A DNA stretch of 61,970 nt, taken from DASQJL01 sp036380835 (lineage in GTDB: Bacteria; Eisenbacteria; RBG-16-71-46; SZUA-252). Shown piece after piece: positions 35,055 through 45,096 of the stretch; the stretch's first letter is position 1, and each line of letters opens with the position of its first letter. A program made the position numbers and the translations under genes. The stretch is taken from NCBI GenBank assembly GCA_036380835.1, contig DASVDZ010000094.1:1-61970 (forward strand), given 5' to 3'. Under the pieces are notes generated by a model, which worked only from the letters and a program-made list of their open reading frames with translations, did no database searches and was not told the DNA's origin.

Positions 35055-35834
35055 TCACGGGAGAAGCGACCGGTACCAGCGGAAGAGCGCGTCGCCGTAG
35101 AGGAGGAGCGCGACGGCCGACGGCGCGAGGAACGTGCCGAAGGGGATCGCGCTCCGCTTGTTTCCCTTGCCGCGGGCGATCAGGAGGACGCCGAACACCG
35201 AGCCCGCGAACGAGGCGAGGAAGATGGCCCCGAAGACGCCCCCCGCTCCGAGGAACGCGCCCATCATCGCGGCGAGCTTGACGTCGCCGCCGCCCATGCC
35301 CGGGACGCCGGTCGCGCGCTCGTAGGCCGCGCCGACCAGCCAGAGGCTGAATCCGCCCACGACCGCGCCGATCACCGCGGCGAGGAGCCCCGGCGGGCCG
35401 AAGAGGCTCGCGGCGAGCCCGACCCCGACGCCGGGAATGGTGACCGCGTCGGGGATCGTCCGCGTGTCGAAGTCGATCCATGCCACCGCCAGGAGCGCGA
35501 GGACGAACGCCGCGTGCGGCACGAGGAGCGCCGGATGTTCGGCCCGCCGGACCAGGAGCCAGAGGAGGAGGCCCGACGAGAGCTCGACGGCGGGGTAGCG
35601 CCACGGAATCGGCTTCCGGCAGTCGCGACAGCGGCCGCCGAGGAAGAGATAGGAGAGCACGGGAATGTTGTCGTAGGGGCGGATCGCCTTCCGGCACCGC
35701 GGACAGCGGGACGGCGGCGAGACGATCGACTCGCCGCGCGGCAGTCGCGCGATCACGACGTTCAGGAAGGAGCCGAGCACGAGACCCAGCGCGAACGCCG
35801 CCGCCTGGATGAAGCTCGAATCGGTCATCGTCAT
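35055..35834 (-). CDS. pilD: Prepilin peptidase/N-methyltransferase PilD
   Basis: Cleaves the prepilin leader and N-methylates residue 1. 259 residues from ATG 35832-35834, which overlaps the TPR gene's stop as ATGA. The N-terminal methyltransferase loop has two CxxC pairs (CPRC, CRDC). The catalytic aspartates are in AWIDFDTRTIPD and GMGGGDVKLAAMMG (GxGD). Seven to eight transmembrane segments are visible. It would process all pilins of this locus. Confidence 0.95.
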   Translation of the reverse strand: MTMTDSSFIQAAAFALGLVLGSFLNVVIARLPRGESIVSPPSRCPRCRKAIRPYDNIPVLSYLFLGGRCRDCRKPIPWRYPAVELSSGLLLWLLVRRAEHPALLVPHAAFVLALLAVAWIDFDTRTIPDAVTIPGVGVGLAASLFGPPGLLAAVIGAVVGGFSLWLVGAAYERATGVPGMGGGDVKLAAMMGAFLGAGGVFGAIFLASFAGSVFGVLLIARGKGNKRSAIPFGTFLAPSAVALLLYGDALFRWYRSLLP

Positions 35835-36508
35835 GGGGCCTCCTCGCCCAGGCGGGCGAGCTCGCGCCGCGCCACGTCCTGCATGTACTCGTTCCCGGTC
35901 AGGAGGACGCGCCTCCAGAGCAGCGTCGCCATTCCGACCTCGCCGGCGCGCTGGCTCGAGAAGGCGGCGAATCGATCGACGTAGTCGGGGTGATCCGGGA
36001 GCCGGCTGGCCCGCACGAAGTAGCGCGCGGCCGTCGCGTAGTCGTGGCGGCAGACGTAGTGGAGGAAGCCGGTCTCGAAGGCGAGGCGCCACGACTCGGG
36101 GTTGGCGCGGCGCCCCTTGGCCAGGAGGCGTAGCCCCTGCTCGGGGTTCTTCAGCTCCTGCGCGAGGACGAACGCCCCGAAGACGTACGGCGACTCGAAC
36201 CTCGGGTCGAGATCGGTGACGATCGACATGACGTGCCCGATCATCGCGTACTTCTGGTCGGTGAGCCGATGCTCGCCGTAGTACTGGATGCCCCTTAGCC
36301 ACGCGACGTCGGACGCCGCGGTTTCGTACCCGAGCGACGCCTGACGCACCATCGCGTCGGACGGATAGTAGAGGAGCTCGTCCACCGGCGGCGCGGCGAC
36401 CCGCCGCCGCATGTCGGCGTGGAGGGCCCCCGCGGCCGCGAGGAGCGCCGCGCAGGCGAGGAACGGTAGCGACGCCCGGAGCGCCGCGAGCGAGCGCGCC
36501 CGGCTCAA
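35831..36508 (-). CDS. Membrane-anchored TPR-type protein of the pilus locus (PilG-like position)
   Basis: 225 residues from TTG 36506-36508, which overlaps the permease stop; GGGAG is 5 bases upstream. An N-terminal helix (about 8-32) anchors it. PVDELLYYPSDAMVRQASLGYE and then helical repeats (ESWRLAFETGFLHYVCRHDY, ATAARYFVRASRLPDHPDY) follow. It lies between the ABC permease and pilD, where Myxococcus has pilG-pilH-pilI-pilD. A role helping the ABC transporter in pilus assembly is inferred from position only. Confidence 0.6.
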   Translation of the reverse strand: MSRARSLAALRASLPFLACAALLAAAGALHADMRRRVAAPPVDELLYYPSDAMVRQASLGYETAASDVAWLRGIQYYGEHRLTDQKYAMIGHVMSIVTDLDPRFESPYVFGAFVLAQELKNPEQGLRLLAKGRRANPESWRLAFETGFLHYVCRHDYATAARYFVRASRLPDHPDYVDRFAAFSSQRAGEVGMATLLWRRVLLTGNEYMQDVARRELARLGEEAP

Positions 36509-37269
36509 CGGAACTCCCGCCGCTCGAAGATGGCGCTGGCCGCGGTGAGCGCGGCGGCGGCGTAGAGCCCCGCGTACGCGGACGCGAACCCGATGCGGGC
36601 GGGATCGACCGCCAGGCCGTGCACCACGAGGCCGCGCGCGTTGAAGAGGTCGAGGTGCGGGAGGAGCCAATAGACGCCTCCCGTCACCGCGCTCAGGAGC
36701 GCCGAGCCCTGGAGCCCGAAATAGTGGAGGTCCTCGGCGAAGTGCCCCGCGACGACGGTGGCGATCGCGAAGAATGCCGCCAGGGCCGGCGTCGTGAACG
36801 ACGAGAAAAGGACGACGATCGCGACGATGACGAGGAGCTCGGCGAGCGAGAGGGCCATCGACCCGAGGATCACCCACGGCGCCTGGTGATAGACGACGAG
36901 GAGGAGCAGGAAGACGATCGCGGTCATCCCGACGAGGAGGAAGGCCGTCGTGGCCCAGAGCCCCGCGAACTTGCCGAGCAGGAATTCCGAACGCCGGATC
37001 GGCTTCGCCATCACCGCGTAGATCGTCCTCCGGTCGAGCTCCTTGTGGAGGAGGCTCGAGCCCAGGAACACGCCGAGAAGGGTCGCGAGCATCGACGAGC
37101 CCGCGAGCCCGAAGTCGGTGACGACCTTCCGCCCCTCGCCCAGGGCGAGCGGCGAGAGCACCTGCGAGGCGCCGACCAGCCCGACGCCGAAGAGGGCGAG
37201 CGTCAGCACCATTCGCTCCCGGACGACCTCGAGGAGCGTGGTGCGGGCGATGGCGAGGACGCGGCTCAC
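36505..37269 (-). CDS. ABC-2 type transporter permease of the pilus locus (PilI-like)
   Basis: 254 residues from GTG 37267-37269, overlapping the ATPase stop as GTGA. Six hydrophobic segments are spread over the protein. LLHKELDRRTIYAVMAKPIRRSEFL is the conserved cytoplasmic loop of ABC-2 permeases. Paired with the ATPase upstream. It corresponds by position to PilI of Myxococcus. Confidence 0.8.
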   Translation of the reverse strand: MSRVLAIARTTLLEVVRERMVLTLALFGVGLVGASQVLSPLALGEGRKVVTDFGLAGSSMLATLLGVFLGSSLLHKELDRRTIYAVMAKPIRRSEFLLGKFAGLWATTAFLLVGMTAIVFLLLLVVYHQAPWVILGSMALSLAELLVIVAIVVLFSSFTTPALAAFFAIATVVAGHFAEDLHYFGLQGSALLSAVTGGVYWLLPHLDLFNARGLVVHGLAVDPARIGFASAYAGLYAAAALTAASAIFERREFR

Positions 37270-38282
37270 GGCTTCGGGCCCGCCGCCGCCGCGAGGGCGC
37301 GCATGAAGTGATCCTCCAGGGTCTGGCGCCGCGGCTCGACGGAATGGATGAACACCGTCTCCCGCGTCATGGCGGCGATCGCTTCCTGGAGCGCCTGTCC
37401 GTCGGTGACGCGGACGACCCAGCGCGGGCCGACCCGCTCCACCCGGTGCCCCGCGGACCGGAACCGCGCGGAGAGCGACTCGGGGAGCGACTCGGCGGCG
37501 ATCTCCCATTCGCGGACGCCGGTCGAGAGGAGCCCCGGAACCGAGCCGACGTCGATCAGCCGGCCCGAGGAGAGGATGCCGACGCGGTCGCAGATCGACT
37601 CGGTCTCGGCGAGAACGTGGCTCGACAGGAGGACCGTCGTTCCCCGCTCCCGCTCGTCCCTGAGGAGCTGCTTTACCTCCGCGCGCCCGATCGGGTCGAG
37701 CCCCGACATCGGCTCGTCGAGCACGAGCAGGTTGGGCTGGTTGATCAGCGCCTGGGCGAGGCCGAGCCGCTGGGTCATCCCTTTGGAGAACTTCCGGAGC
37801 GGCTTTCGCGCGTGCGATCCGAGGCCGAGACGCTCGAGCAGCTCCCCAGCGCGGCGGCGGCGCACGTCGCGCCGAATGCCGAAGAGCGATCCGACGAGGT
37901 CGAGGTACTCCTCCGGGGTCAGGTGGTCGTAGAAGCACGGATTCTCGGGGAGGTATCCGAGGCGCCGGCGAGCGGCGGGATCCGACGGGTCGCGTCCCTC
38001 GAGGAGGACGACGCCCGAGGTCGCGCGGGCGAGGCCCAGGACGATTTTGATGGTCGTCGTCTTCCCGGCGCCGTTCGGGCCCAGGAGGCCGAAGATCTCC
38101 CCGCGCGCGAGCGAGAGCGAGATCCCGTCCACGGCCGTGAACGGCTTGAGCGTCATCGGGTCGCGGTAGACCTTGGTCAGGTTCTCCATCGCGAGAAGGG
38201 CGAGCGGCGCGACCTCCCGGATGGCGCCGGCGCGGCCGGTCCGCGGGCCCGCCTGGGTCGTGAGATCTTCGGTTCGCTTCAT
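37266..38282 (-). CDS. ABC transporter ATP-binding protein of the pilus locus (PilH-like)
   Basis: 338 residues from ATG 38280-38282; a later ATG (38189, MENLTKVY) is the family-like alternative. Walker A is GPNGAGKTT, the signature is FSKGMTQRLGLAQAL, Walker B is LLVLDEPMSGLDP and the H-loop is SSHVLAE. A C-terminal 90-residue domain is typical of ABC-2 partners. It has its own sigma-54 promoter and stands between pilA and pilD, as pilH does in Myxococcus, where the transporter is needed for pilus export. Confidence 0.85.
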   Translation of the reverse strand: MKRTEDLTTQAGPRTGRAGAIREVAPLALLAMENLTKVYRDPMTLKPFTAVDGISLSLARGEIFGLLGPNGAGKTTTIKIVLGLARATSGVVLLEGRDPSDPAARRRLGYLPENPCFYDHLTPEEYLDLVGSLFGIRRDVRRRRAGELLERLGLGSHARKPLRKFSKGMTQRLGLAQALINQPNLLVLDEPMSGLDPIGRAEVKQLLRDERERGTTVLLSSHVLAETESICDRVGILSSGRLIDVGSVPGLLSTGVREWEIAAESLPESLSARFRSAGHRVERVGPRWVVRVTDGQALQEAIAAMTRETVFIHSVEPRRQTLEDHFMRALAAAAGPKP

Positions 38283-38335
38283 GGCTTCGGGTTCACCCCC
38301 TGGGCGCGACGGGGCGCGTCTCCCGCTCGGGAAAC

Positions 38336-38350
38336 GCAAGATCGGTGCCA
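38336..38350 (-). promoter_or_regulatory. Sigma-54 promoter of the ABC transporter/pilD operon
   Basis: Minus-strand TGGCACCGATCTTGC fits TGGCAC-N5-TTGC exactly. The predicted start near 38325 gives a 43-base leader to the ATPase ATG. It lies just below the pilA terminator, so the transcription unit is separate from pilA. Confidence 0.78.
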
Positions 38351-38394
38351 GCGGACGCCGGCGCCGACTCCCGGCGCGGAGCGGGGTTTACGGT

Positions 38395-38440
38395 GAAAAA
38401 GAGAAGGGCGGCAGATCGGTCGGAACCGAATCTGCCGCCC
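38395..38440 (-). terminator. Rho-independent terminator after the pilA pair
   Basis: GGGCGGCAGAT...ATCTGCCGCCC with an inner TCGGT/ACCGA extension forms a stem of about 15 pairs, followed on the minus strand by TTCTCTTTTT. It lies 16 bases after the second pilin's stop. Confidence 0.9.
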
Positions 38441-38456
38441 CAGGATCAACCGGCGA

Positions 38457-38864
38457 TTAGCCGTTGGACAGCGTCAGCGTGAGAAGCGCCGACTTGCCGT
38501 AGCCCTTGATCGTGTAGCCGGTCGTCGTGCAGGGATTGGCACCGATGATGCCCGAAGCCGCCGGATCCGCAGCCCACGTCCACGCGTCGTTCGTGCCCGT
38601 GAACGGGTTCTTCGGATAGTTGCCGCCCGGCATGTTCGCCTTCACCGCCGCGTCGTCGCCCGCCACCGGATACGTACCCGTGTTCTTCACCGCGAAGTCT
38701 TCGATCGCCAGCTGGTAGCTGTGCATGTTGGCCTTCACGCTGCCCTCACGGGCGCGGTCCTGCATGGCGATGAAGTTCGGAATCGCGATGGCCGCGAGGA
38801 TACCGATGATCACGACCACGATCATGAGCTCGATGAGGGTGAAGCCTTTTTCGTTGCGCAGCAT
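38457..38864 (-). CDS. pilA: Major type IV pilin PilA, second copy
   Basis: 135 residues. The short leader MLRNEKG is cut before FTLIELMIVV (Glu at mature position 5). The mature protein is about 128 residues. The pilin body matches the first copy at most positions, including DDAAVKANMPGGNYPKNPFTG and the C-terminal TTTGYTIKGYGK. It carries a cysteine (GANPCTTTG) where the first copy has serine. It lies 43 bases after the first copy with no separate promoter. Confidence 0.93.
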   Translation of the reverse strand: MLRNEKGFTLIELMIVVVIIGILAAIAIPNFIAMQDRAREGSVKANMHSYQLAIEDFAVKNTGTYPVAGDDAAVKANMPGGNYPKNPFTGTNDAWTWAADPAASGIIGANPCTTTGYTIKGYGKSALLTLTLSNG

Positions 38865-38907
38865 GTTCTTCCTCCCGGTGATGGGTTGTACCGCGTCCCT
38901 TCTCTGC

Positions 38908-39315
38908 TTAACCGTTCGACATCGTGAGCGACAGGAGCGCCGCCTTGCCGTAACCCTTGATCGTGTAGCCGGTCGTCGTCGACGGGTTGGCGCCGATGAT
39001 GCCCGACGCCGCCGGATCGGCCGCCCACGTCCACGCGTCGTTCGTGCCGGTAAACGGATTCTTCGGATAGTTGCCCGAAGGCATGTTCGCCTTCACGGCC
39101 GCGTCGTCGCCCGCCACGGGATAGATCCCCGCGGACTTGACCGCGAAATCTTCGATCGCCAGCTGGAAGCTGTGCATGTTCGCCTTCACGCTGCCTTCGC
39201 GTGCGCGGTCCTGCATGGAGATGAAGTTGGGAATCGCGATCGCCGCCAGAATCCCGATGATCACGACCACGATCATCAGCTCGATCAGCGTGAAACCCTT
39301 CTGGTTCTGGGTCAC
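38908..39315 (-). CDS. pilA: Major type IV pilin PilA, first copy
   Basis: 135 residues from GTG 39313-39315 with AGGAGG 9-10 bases upstream, the strongest Shine-Dalgarno of the locus. The leader is MTQNQKG and the mature N-terminus FTLIELMIVV. The body is a short class IVa pilin with aromatic residues mostly in the C-terminal half (DAWTWAADP, GYTIKGYGK) and no cysteine pair, so no disulfide D-loop. First in the transcript, it probably makes the bulk of the fibre. Confidence 0.93.
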   Translation of the reverse strand: MTQNQKGFTLIELMIVVVIIGILAAIAIPNFISMQDRAREGSVKANMHSFQLAIEDFAVKSAGIYPVAGDDAAVKANMPSGNYPKNPFTGTNDAWTWAADPAASGIIGANPSTTTGYTIKGYGKAALLSLTMSNG

Positions 39316-39392
39316 CTGGTACCACCTCCTCCGGTCCTTCGCCGTCCTTGGCGTGTCTGTCGTCCGTCTGACGTCGCCGACCGGGAGCTATC

Positions 39393-39407
39393 GCAACCAC
39401 CGTGCCA
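39393..39407 (-). promoter_or_regulatory. Sigma-54 promoter of pilA
   Basis: Minus-strand TGGCACGGTGGTTGC matches the TGGCACG-N4-TTGC consensus at every fixed position. The start predicted near 39381 gives a leader of about 66 bases. It lies in the 260-base gap between pilR and pilA; the part farther upstream (to 39575) could hold PilR-binding sites, but none is recognised. Confidence 0.88.
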
Positions 39408-39575
39408 CGGGGATCGGCCGTGCCGTTTCTCCGCCTAATCGATTGCCACGGCGTCGTCTTTCGAGGTGGCGGCGAACCCGCTCCGGAGGCCGCGCGGCGC
39501 GCTTCACGCAATCCGCACGCACTCCATATCGGAATTCACAAATTGCACGATGAAGCACGACCCGCCATTTTGCGA

Positions 39576-40964
39576 CTAGGAGACCTGGTCGGCCTCCGCG
39601 GTCTCCCGCTCGGTGAGGAGGCCGTAGCTCAGGAGCTTCCGGTAGAGCGTCGAGGGGTTGATGCCCAGGATCTCGGAGGCCCGCTTCTTCTGGCCGCCGG
39701 TGTGGTTCAGGACCTTGAGGATGTATTCGCGCTCGAGCTCGTCGAGGGTCATGGTCGGGTTGTCGATCACGAGGCTGCCGCGCCCCTTGGCCCCCTGGAG
39801 CACGCGCTCCGGGAGATCCTGCGGGGTCAGGACGCCGTCGTCGCTCAGGATCACGCCGCGCTCGATGACGTTCTCCAGCTCGCGGACGTTTCCCGGCCAG
39901 TCGTAGTTGAGGAGGGCGTCACGCGCCTCCTTGCTCAGGACCTTCGGCTCCTTGCCGGCCGTGAGCTTCTGCAGGAAGTGCTCGACCATCTCCTCGATGT
40001 CCTCCTTGCGCTCGCGGAGGGCCGGGAGCCGGACCTGGATGACGTTCAGGCGATAGAAGAGATCGGCGCGGAATCGGCTCTCGGCGACCGCGCGCTCGAG
40101 ATCGGCGTTGGTGGCGGCGATCAGCCTGAGATCGATCTTCCGAGGCTTGGTGCCGCCCACGGGGATGATCTCGCGCTCCTGGAGGGCGCGAAGCAGCTTC
40201 ACCTGGGTCGCGGGCAGCGTCTCCCCCACCTCGTCGAGGAAGAAGGAGCCTCCCTGCGCCACGGCCATGAGCCCCTCCTGGTCGCGCACCGCCCCCGTGA
40301 AGGATCCCTTCACGTGACCGAAGAGGTTCGACTCGAGGAGGTCCTTCGGCAGGGCCCCGCAGTTGATCGAGACGAAGGGCCCGTCCGCGCGGCGGCTCAA
40401 GTAGTGGATCCGCTTCGCGATCAGCTCCTTCCCGGTGCCGCTCTCCCCCACGATCAGGATCGTCGAATCCGAGTCGGCGACCTTCTCGACCAGCTTGAGC
40501 ACCCGCTGGATCTGCTCGCTGTGCCCGATGATCTCCTTGGCGTCGTCGGTCTTCTTGAGCTGGCGCTTCAGGAGGACGTTTTCCGACGTCACCCGCCGCA
40601 TGGCGAGCGCGTTCTTGATGACCAGGCGGATCTCGTCGTTCTTCGCGCTCTTCTCCAAGTACTGGTACGCGCCCCGGTTCAGCGCCTCGATCGCCGACTT
40701 CTGGGACGCGAAGGCGGTGCGGATCACGACGGGGACCGAGCCGTCGATCTTCTTCACTCCCGACAGCACCCCGAGGCCGTCGATCTCCCCCGGCATCTTG
40801 ATGTCGGTGACGACGACGTCGAAGTTCTCTTCCTCGGCCTGGGTCAGGGCGTCCTTCCCCGAGCGAGCCACGTGCACCTCGTACCCTTCCTTGGAGAGGA
40901 GGATGGAGAGGAACTGCACCATGCTCTCTTCGTCGTCTACGATCAGGATCTTCTCGCCGGCCAC
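39576..40964 (-). CDS. pilR: NtrC-family sigma-54 response regulator PilR
   Basis: 462 residues. Receiver domain (about 1-120; VDDEES and phosphorylated Asp in VVVTDIKMPG). AAA+ sigma-54 activation domain (about 143-380): Walker A GESGTGKE, sigma-54 contact loop GSFTGA instead of GAFTGA, Walker B GGSFFLDEVGE, R-finger ESRFRADLFYRLNV. The C-terminal Fis-type helix-turn-helix is KKRASEILGINPSTLYRKL. It should activate pilA and the other sigma-54 promoters of this locus, as PilR does elsewhere. Confidence 0.95.
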   Translation of the reverse strand: MAGEKILIVDDEESMVQFLSILLSKEGYEVHVARSGKDALTQAEEENFDVVVTDIKMPGEIDGLGVLSGVKKIDGSVPVVIRTAFASQKSAIEALNRGAYQYLEKSAKNDEIRLVIKNALAMRRVTSENVLLKRQLKKTDDAKEIIGHSEQIQRVLKLVEKVADSDSTILIVGESGTGKELIAKRIHYLSRRADGPFVSINCGALPKDLLESNLFGHVKGSFTGAVRDQEGLMAVAQGGSFFLDEVGETLPATQVKLLRALQEREIIPVGGTKPRKIDLRLIAATNADLERAVAESRFRADLFYRLNVIQVRLPALRERKEDIEEMVEHFLQKLTAGKEPKVLSKEARDALLNYDWPGNVRELENVIERGVILSDDGVLTPQDLPERVLQGAKGRGSLVIDNPTMTLDELEREYILKVLNHTGGQKKRASEILGINPSTLYRKLLSYGLLTERETAEADQVS

Positions 40965-40991
40965 GGGACCATCCTCGCTCGAAGTGTTGCG

Positions 40992-42716
40992 TTAGGCGGC
41001 GTGCGCCACGACGTCGGCCGTGCGCTCCGCGCGGGGAAGCCAGAGGCGCAGCGTGGTGCCCGCGCCGACCCGGCTCTCGATTTCCAGCATGCCTCCGTGA
41101 CGCTCCACGATCCGGTTCGCGATGGCGAGCCCGAGGCCCGTCCCGCCCTGCTTCGTGGAGAAGAACGGCTCGAACACCTGCGACAACTCCTCCGGCGGGA
41201 TCCCGACACCCGTGTCGCGGATCTCGACCGAGACGAGCTTTTTCGAGCCGGGGCGCCGCCGCGGGACCGCCCCCGGCGGGGCCGCGGCCACGATCACCGT
41301 GCCGCTTGCATCGATCGCCTCGAGCGCGTTGATGAGCAGATTCAGGAGCACCTGCTTCATCTGCTCGAAATCGACCTGCACCCAGACCGCCTCGCGGTCG
41401 CCTTCGACCACGACCCGCTTCCGCGTGCCGCCGCTCGGGTGGCGTCGCGCCACCTCGGCGATCTCCCGGAGGAGGGCGCCCAGGTCCACGCGCTCGGTCT
41501 TGAGCGGCCGCTCCCGCGCGTAGTCGAGCAGCTCTCGGATGAAGTTGTCGAGGCGCTCCGATTCCCGCACGATCAGCTCGAGGAGGCGCGCGTTCTCCCC
41601 CGTGACCTTCAGCTCGCGCTGCAGCACCTCGACCGACCCCGCGATCGGATTCAGGCAGTTCCGGATCTCGTGCGCGATCCCCGCGCTCAGCTCCCCGATC
41701 GCCGCCAGGGTCTCTCCGCGGCGGATCCGCTCTTCGAGCGCCTTGACCTCGGAGAGGTCCTGGAAGAGCGCGATCACGCCGCGGCGGTTCCCCTCCGAGT
41801 CCAGGAGCACGCTCGTCGAGACGCCCAGGGGCACCGTGCGGCCCAGGCGCGTCGTGACGGTCGCCTCGTGCCGCGCCACCGCGACCCCCGTCTCCAGCGT
41901 CTGGCGGAGCCGCGCGACGAACGACTCGAGCCCCGGCCCGAGCGCCTCGACGTAGTGGCGCCCTCGCGCCTGCTCGGGAGGCAGCCCGACGATTTCCCCC
42001 GCGGCGCGATTCCAGTGCCGCACCACGCCCTCCGCGTCGATCGACGCGAGCCCGCTCGACAGGTTCTCGAGGATCGTCGCCGTGTCGAAGAGCGCGCGGC
42101 TCAGCTCGGCCCGGGTCTCCTCGAGCGCCCGGCGCCCCTCGCGGAGCGACCGCCCCAGCGCGCCGCCGATCAGCCCGACGACGTAGAAGAGCGGCACGTA
42201 GAGCACCGCGCGCACCGTCAGCGCCGACGCGCTCAGCGGCTCCGTGAGCCCGAACGACAGGGGCGGCAGCATCCCCCCGCGCTCGGTGGCCACCAGCACC
42301 AGGTACGCGATCGACGAGGCCGTCGCGAGCATCGCCCCGCCGCGGACGGTCAGGAAGACGCCCCCGAGGAGCGGCCCCAGGAGGAAGAGCGGGACGAACG
42401 GGCTCGACGCGCCTCCCGTGAAGAGGAGGAGGTACGAGATCACCGCCACGTCCACGAGCAGCTGCGTCGCCAGGAGCGGCCGGATCGTCGCGGCGCTCTT
42501 CGCGGCGCGGTGATACGCGACCGCGAGCCCGGCCGAGAGGATCACCAGGAACGCCAGCGGCACGTGCTGCGCGAGATCGGTGACCCGGTCCGAGAAGGCG
42601 ACCGCCATGCCCGCGACCAGGGTGATCAGCGCCACCCGGCCGACGATCACCGCCCGCACCTCGATGAGGAGCGCCTCGTCGTCGCCCGGTCCCCCGGTCC
42701 GATGCGGTCGCGTCAT
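40992..42716 (-). CDS. pilS: Membrane sensor histidine kinase PilS
   Basis: 574 residues from ATG 42714-42716; a TTG at 42734 is the alternative. Six transmembrane segments occupy about residues 20-190, as in Pseudomonas PilS. A PAS domain follows (LSSGLASIDAEGVVRHWNRA). The HisKA motif is intact (GIAHEIRNCLNPIAG), as are the N-box (LLNLLINALEAID), G1 (DTGVGIPPE) and G2 (GGTGLGLAIANRIV). It partners PilR, 27 bases downstream. The kinase core is complete, unlike the sensor protein at 10.5-12.8 kb. Confidence 0.93.
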   Translation of the reverse strand: MTRPHRTGGPGDDEALLIEVRAVIVGRVALITLVAGMAVAFSDRVTDLAQHVPLAFLVILSAGLAVAYHRAAKSAATIRPLLATQLLVDVAVISYLLLFTGGASSPFVPLFLLGPLLGGVFLTVRGGAMLATASSIAYLVLVATERGGMLPPLSFGLTEPLSASALTVRAVLYVPLFYVVGLIGGALGRSLREGRRALEETRAELSRALFDTATILENLSSGLASIDAEGVVRHWNRAAGEIVGLPPEQARGRHYVEALGPGLESFVARLRQTLETGVAVARHEATVTTRLGRTVPLGVSTSVLLDSEGNRRGVIALFQDLSEVKALEERIRRGETLAAIGELSAGIAHEIRNCLNPIAGSVEVLQRELKVTGENARLLELIVRESERLDNFIRELLDYARERPLKTERVDLGALLREIAEVARRHPSGGTRKRVVVEGDREAVWVQVDFEQMKQVLLNLLINALEAIDASGTVIVAAAPPGAVPRRRPGSKKLVSVEIRDTGVGIPPEELSQVFEPFFSTKQGGTGLGLAIANRIVERHGGMLEIESRVGAGTTLRLWLPRAERTADVVAHAA

Positions 42717-42744
42717 GTCACGCCCATTCTCCAAACGACGCCGT

Positions 42745-43968
42745 CTAGTGTCCGCCCGCCACCACGTTGATCAGCTTGAACATCGGGAGATACATCGCGA
42801 TCACCATGCCGCCCACGACGCTTCCCATGAACACGATCATCAGGGGCTCGATCAGCGACGTGAGCGCGTCGACGGCCGTGTCCACCTCGTCGTCGTAGAA
42901 GTCGGCGATGCGCGTGAGCATGTCGTCGAGCGCGCCGGTCTCCTCGCCCACCGAGATCATCTGGACGACCATCGGCGGGAAGACGTCCGACTGGCGGAGC
43001 GGCGCGGCGATGGTCTCGCCCTCGCGGATCGAGGCGCGGGCGGCCATGATGGCCTCCTGGATCACCCGGTTTCCCGACGTGCGCGCCGTGATCTCGAGGC
43101 CGGTGAGGATGGGAACGCCCGAGCTGATCAGCGTGCCGAGGGTCCGGGTGAAACGGGCCACGGCGCCCTTCCGGATCACGTCCCCGAGGACGGGCAGGCG
43201 GAGCAGGAAGCGGTCGATCTGGATGTGCCCGCGCTCGGTGCGGTAGTAGCGCTGGATCCCCACGCCCGTTCCCACGATCCCGCCGAGCATGAGCCACCAG
43301 TACGAGCGGAGGAGCGAGGAGAGGCCCATGACGATCTTGGTCGGCAGCGGGAGCTCGGCGCCGAACCCCGTGAACATCCGCGCGAAGGTGGGGATGATGA
43401 AGATGAGCATGAACGCGGTCGCCAGCACGGCCACCGTCATGACGACCGCCGGGTAGACCATGGCCCCCTGGATCTTCCGTTTCAGGGCCTCGGCCTTCTC
43501 GATGAACGTCGCGAGGCGCTGGAGGATGTCGTCGAGGATACCGCCCGCCTCGCCCGCCTCCACCATGTTGACGAAGAGCTCGTCGAAGACGCGGTTGTTC
43601 TCCTTCTTGGCGAGCGATTCGGCCAGCGTGTTGCCCGCCTCGACCTCCCGCATCACCTGCGCGATGATGGCCCGGAAGTTCTCCTTCTCGGTCTGCTTCG
43701 AGAGGATGTCGAGGCACTGGACCAGCGGGAGACCCGCGTTGATCATGGTCGCGAACTGGCGCGTGAAGATGGCCAGGTCCCGCGTGGAGACGCCGGTTCC
43801 GAACTTGGGCAGCGCCAGCTTCAGATCCTGCTTCTTCTCGCGGACCGACGTGATGATGATCCGCTTCTTCCTTAGCGCGGCGAGCGCCTCTTCCTGCGAG
43901 TCGAACGTCAGCTCGCCGCTCTGGATCTCCCCGCCGACGGTTCGGCCCTTCCACGCGTAAACTGGCAC
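42745..43968 (-). CDS. pilC: Type IV pilus platform protein PilC
   Basis: 407 residues, two GspF domains. LAIFTRQFATMINAGLPLVQCL and VARFTRTLGTLISSGVPILTGL are the paired family motifs. Three transmembrane segments are visible (about 175-195, 220-240, 380-400). It starts MPVYAWKGRTVGGE. It forms the inner-membrane platform turned by PilB and PilT. Confidence 0.96.
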   Translation of the reverse strand: MPVYAWKGRTVGGEIQSGELTFDSQEEALAALRKKRIIITSVREKKQDLKLALPKFGTGVSTRDLAIFTRQFATMINAGLPLVQCLDILSKQTEKENFRAIIAQVMREVEAGNTLAESLAKKENNRVFDELFVNMVEAGEAGGILDDILQRLATFIEKAEALKRKIQGAMVYPAVVMTVAVLATAFMLIFIIPTFARMFTGFGAELPLPTKIVMGLSSLLRSYWWLMLGGIVGTGVGIQRYYRTERGHIQIDRFLLRLPVLGDVIRKGAVARFTRTLGTLISSGVPILTGLEITARTSGNRVIQEAIMAARASIREGETIAAPLRQSDVFPPMVVQMISVGEETGALDDMLTRIADFYDDEVDTAVDALTSLIEPLMIVFMGSVVGGMVIAMYLPMFKLINVVAGGH

Positions 43969-43992
43969 GGCGATTCCCCCTGACGCGGACGC

Positions 43993-45078
<1,086 letters not shown>

Positions 45079-45096
45079 GTCCCCTCCCCGAGTCGG

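Noticed and set aside
43963..43978. Plus-strand TGGCACGGCGATTCCC resembling a sigma-54 site
   Set aside because: It lacks TTGC at the -12 position and points away from any gene on that strand; it lies at the pilC start.
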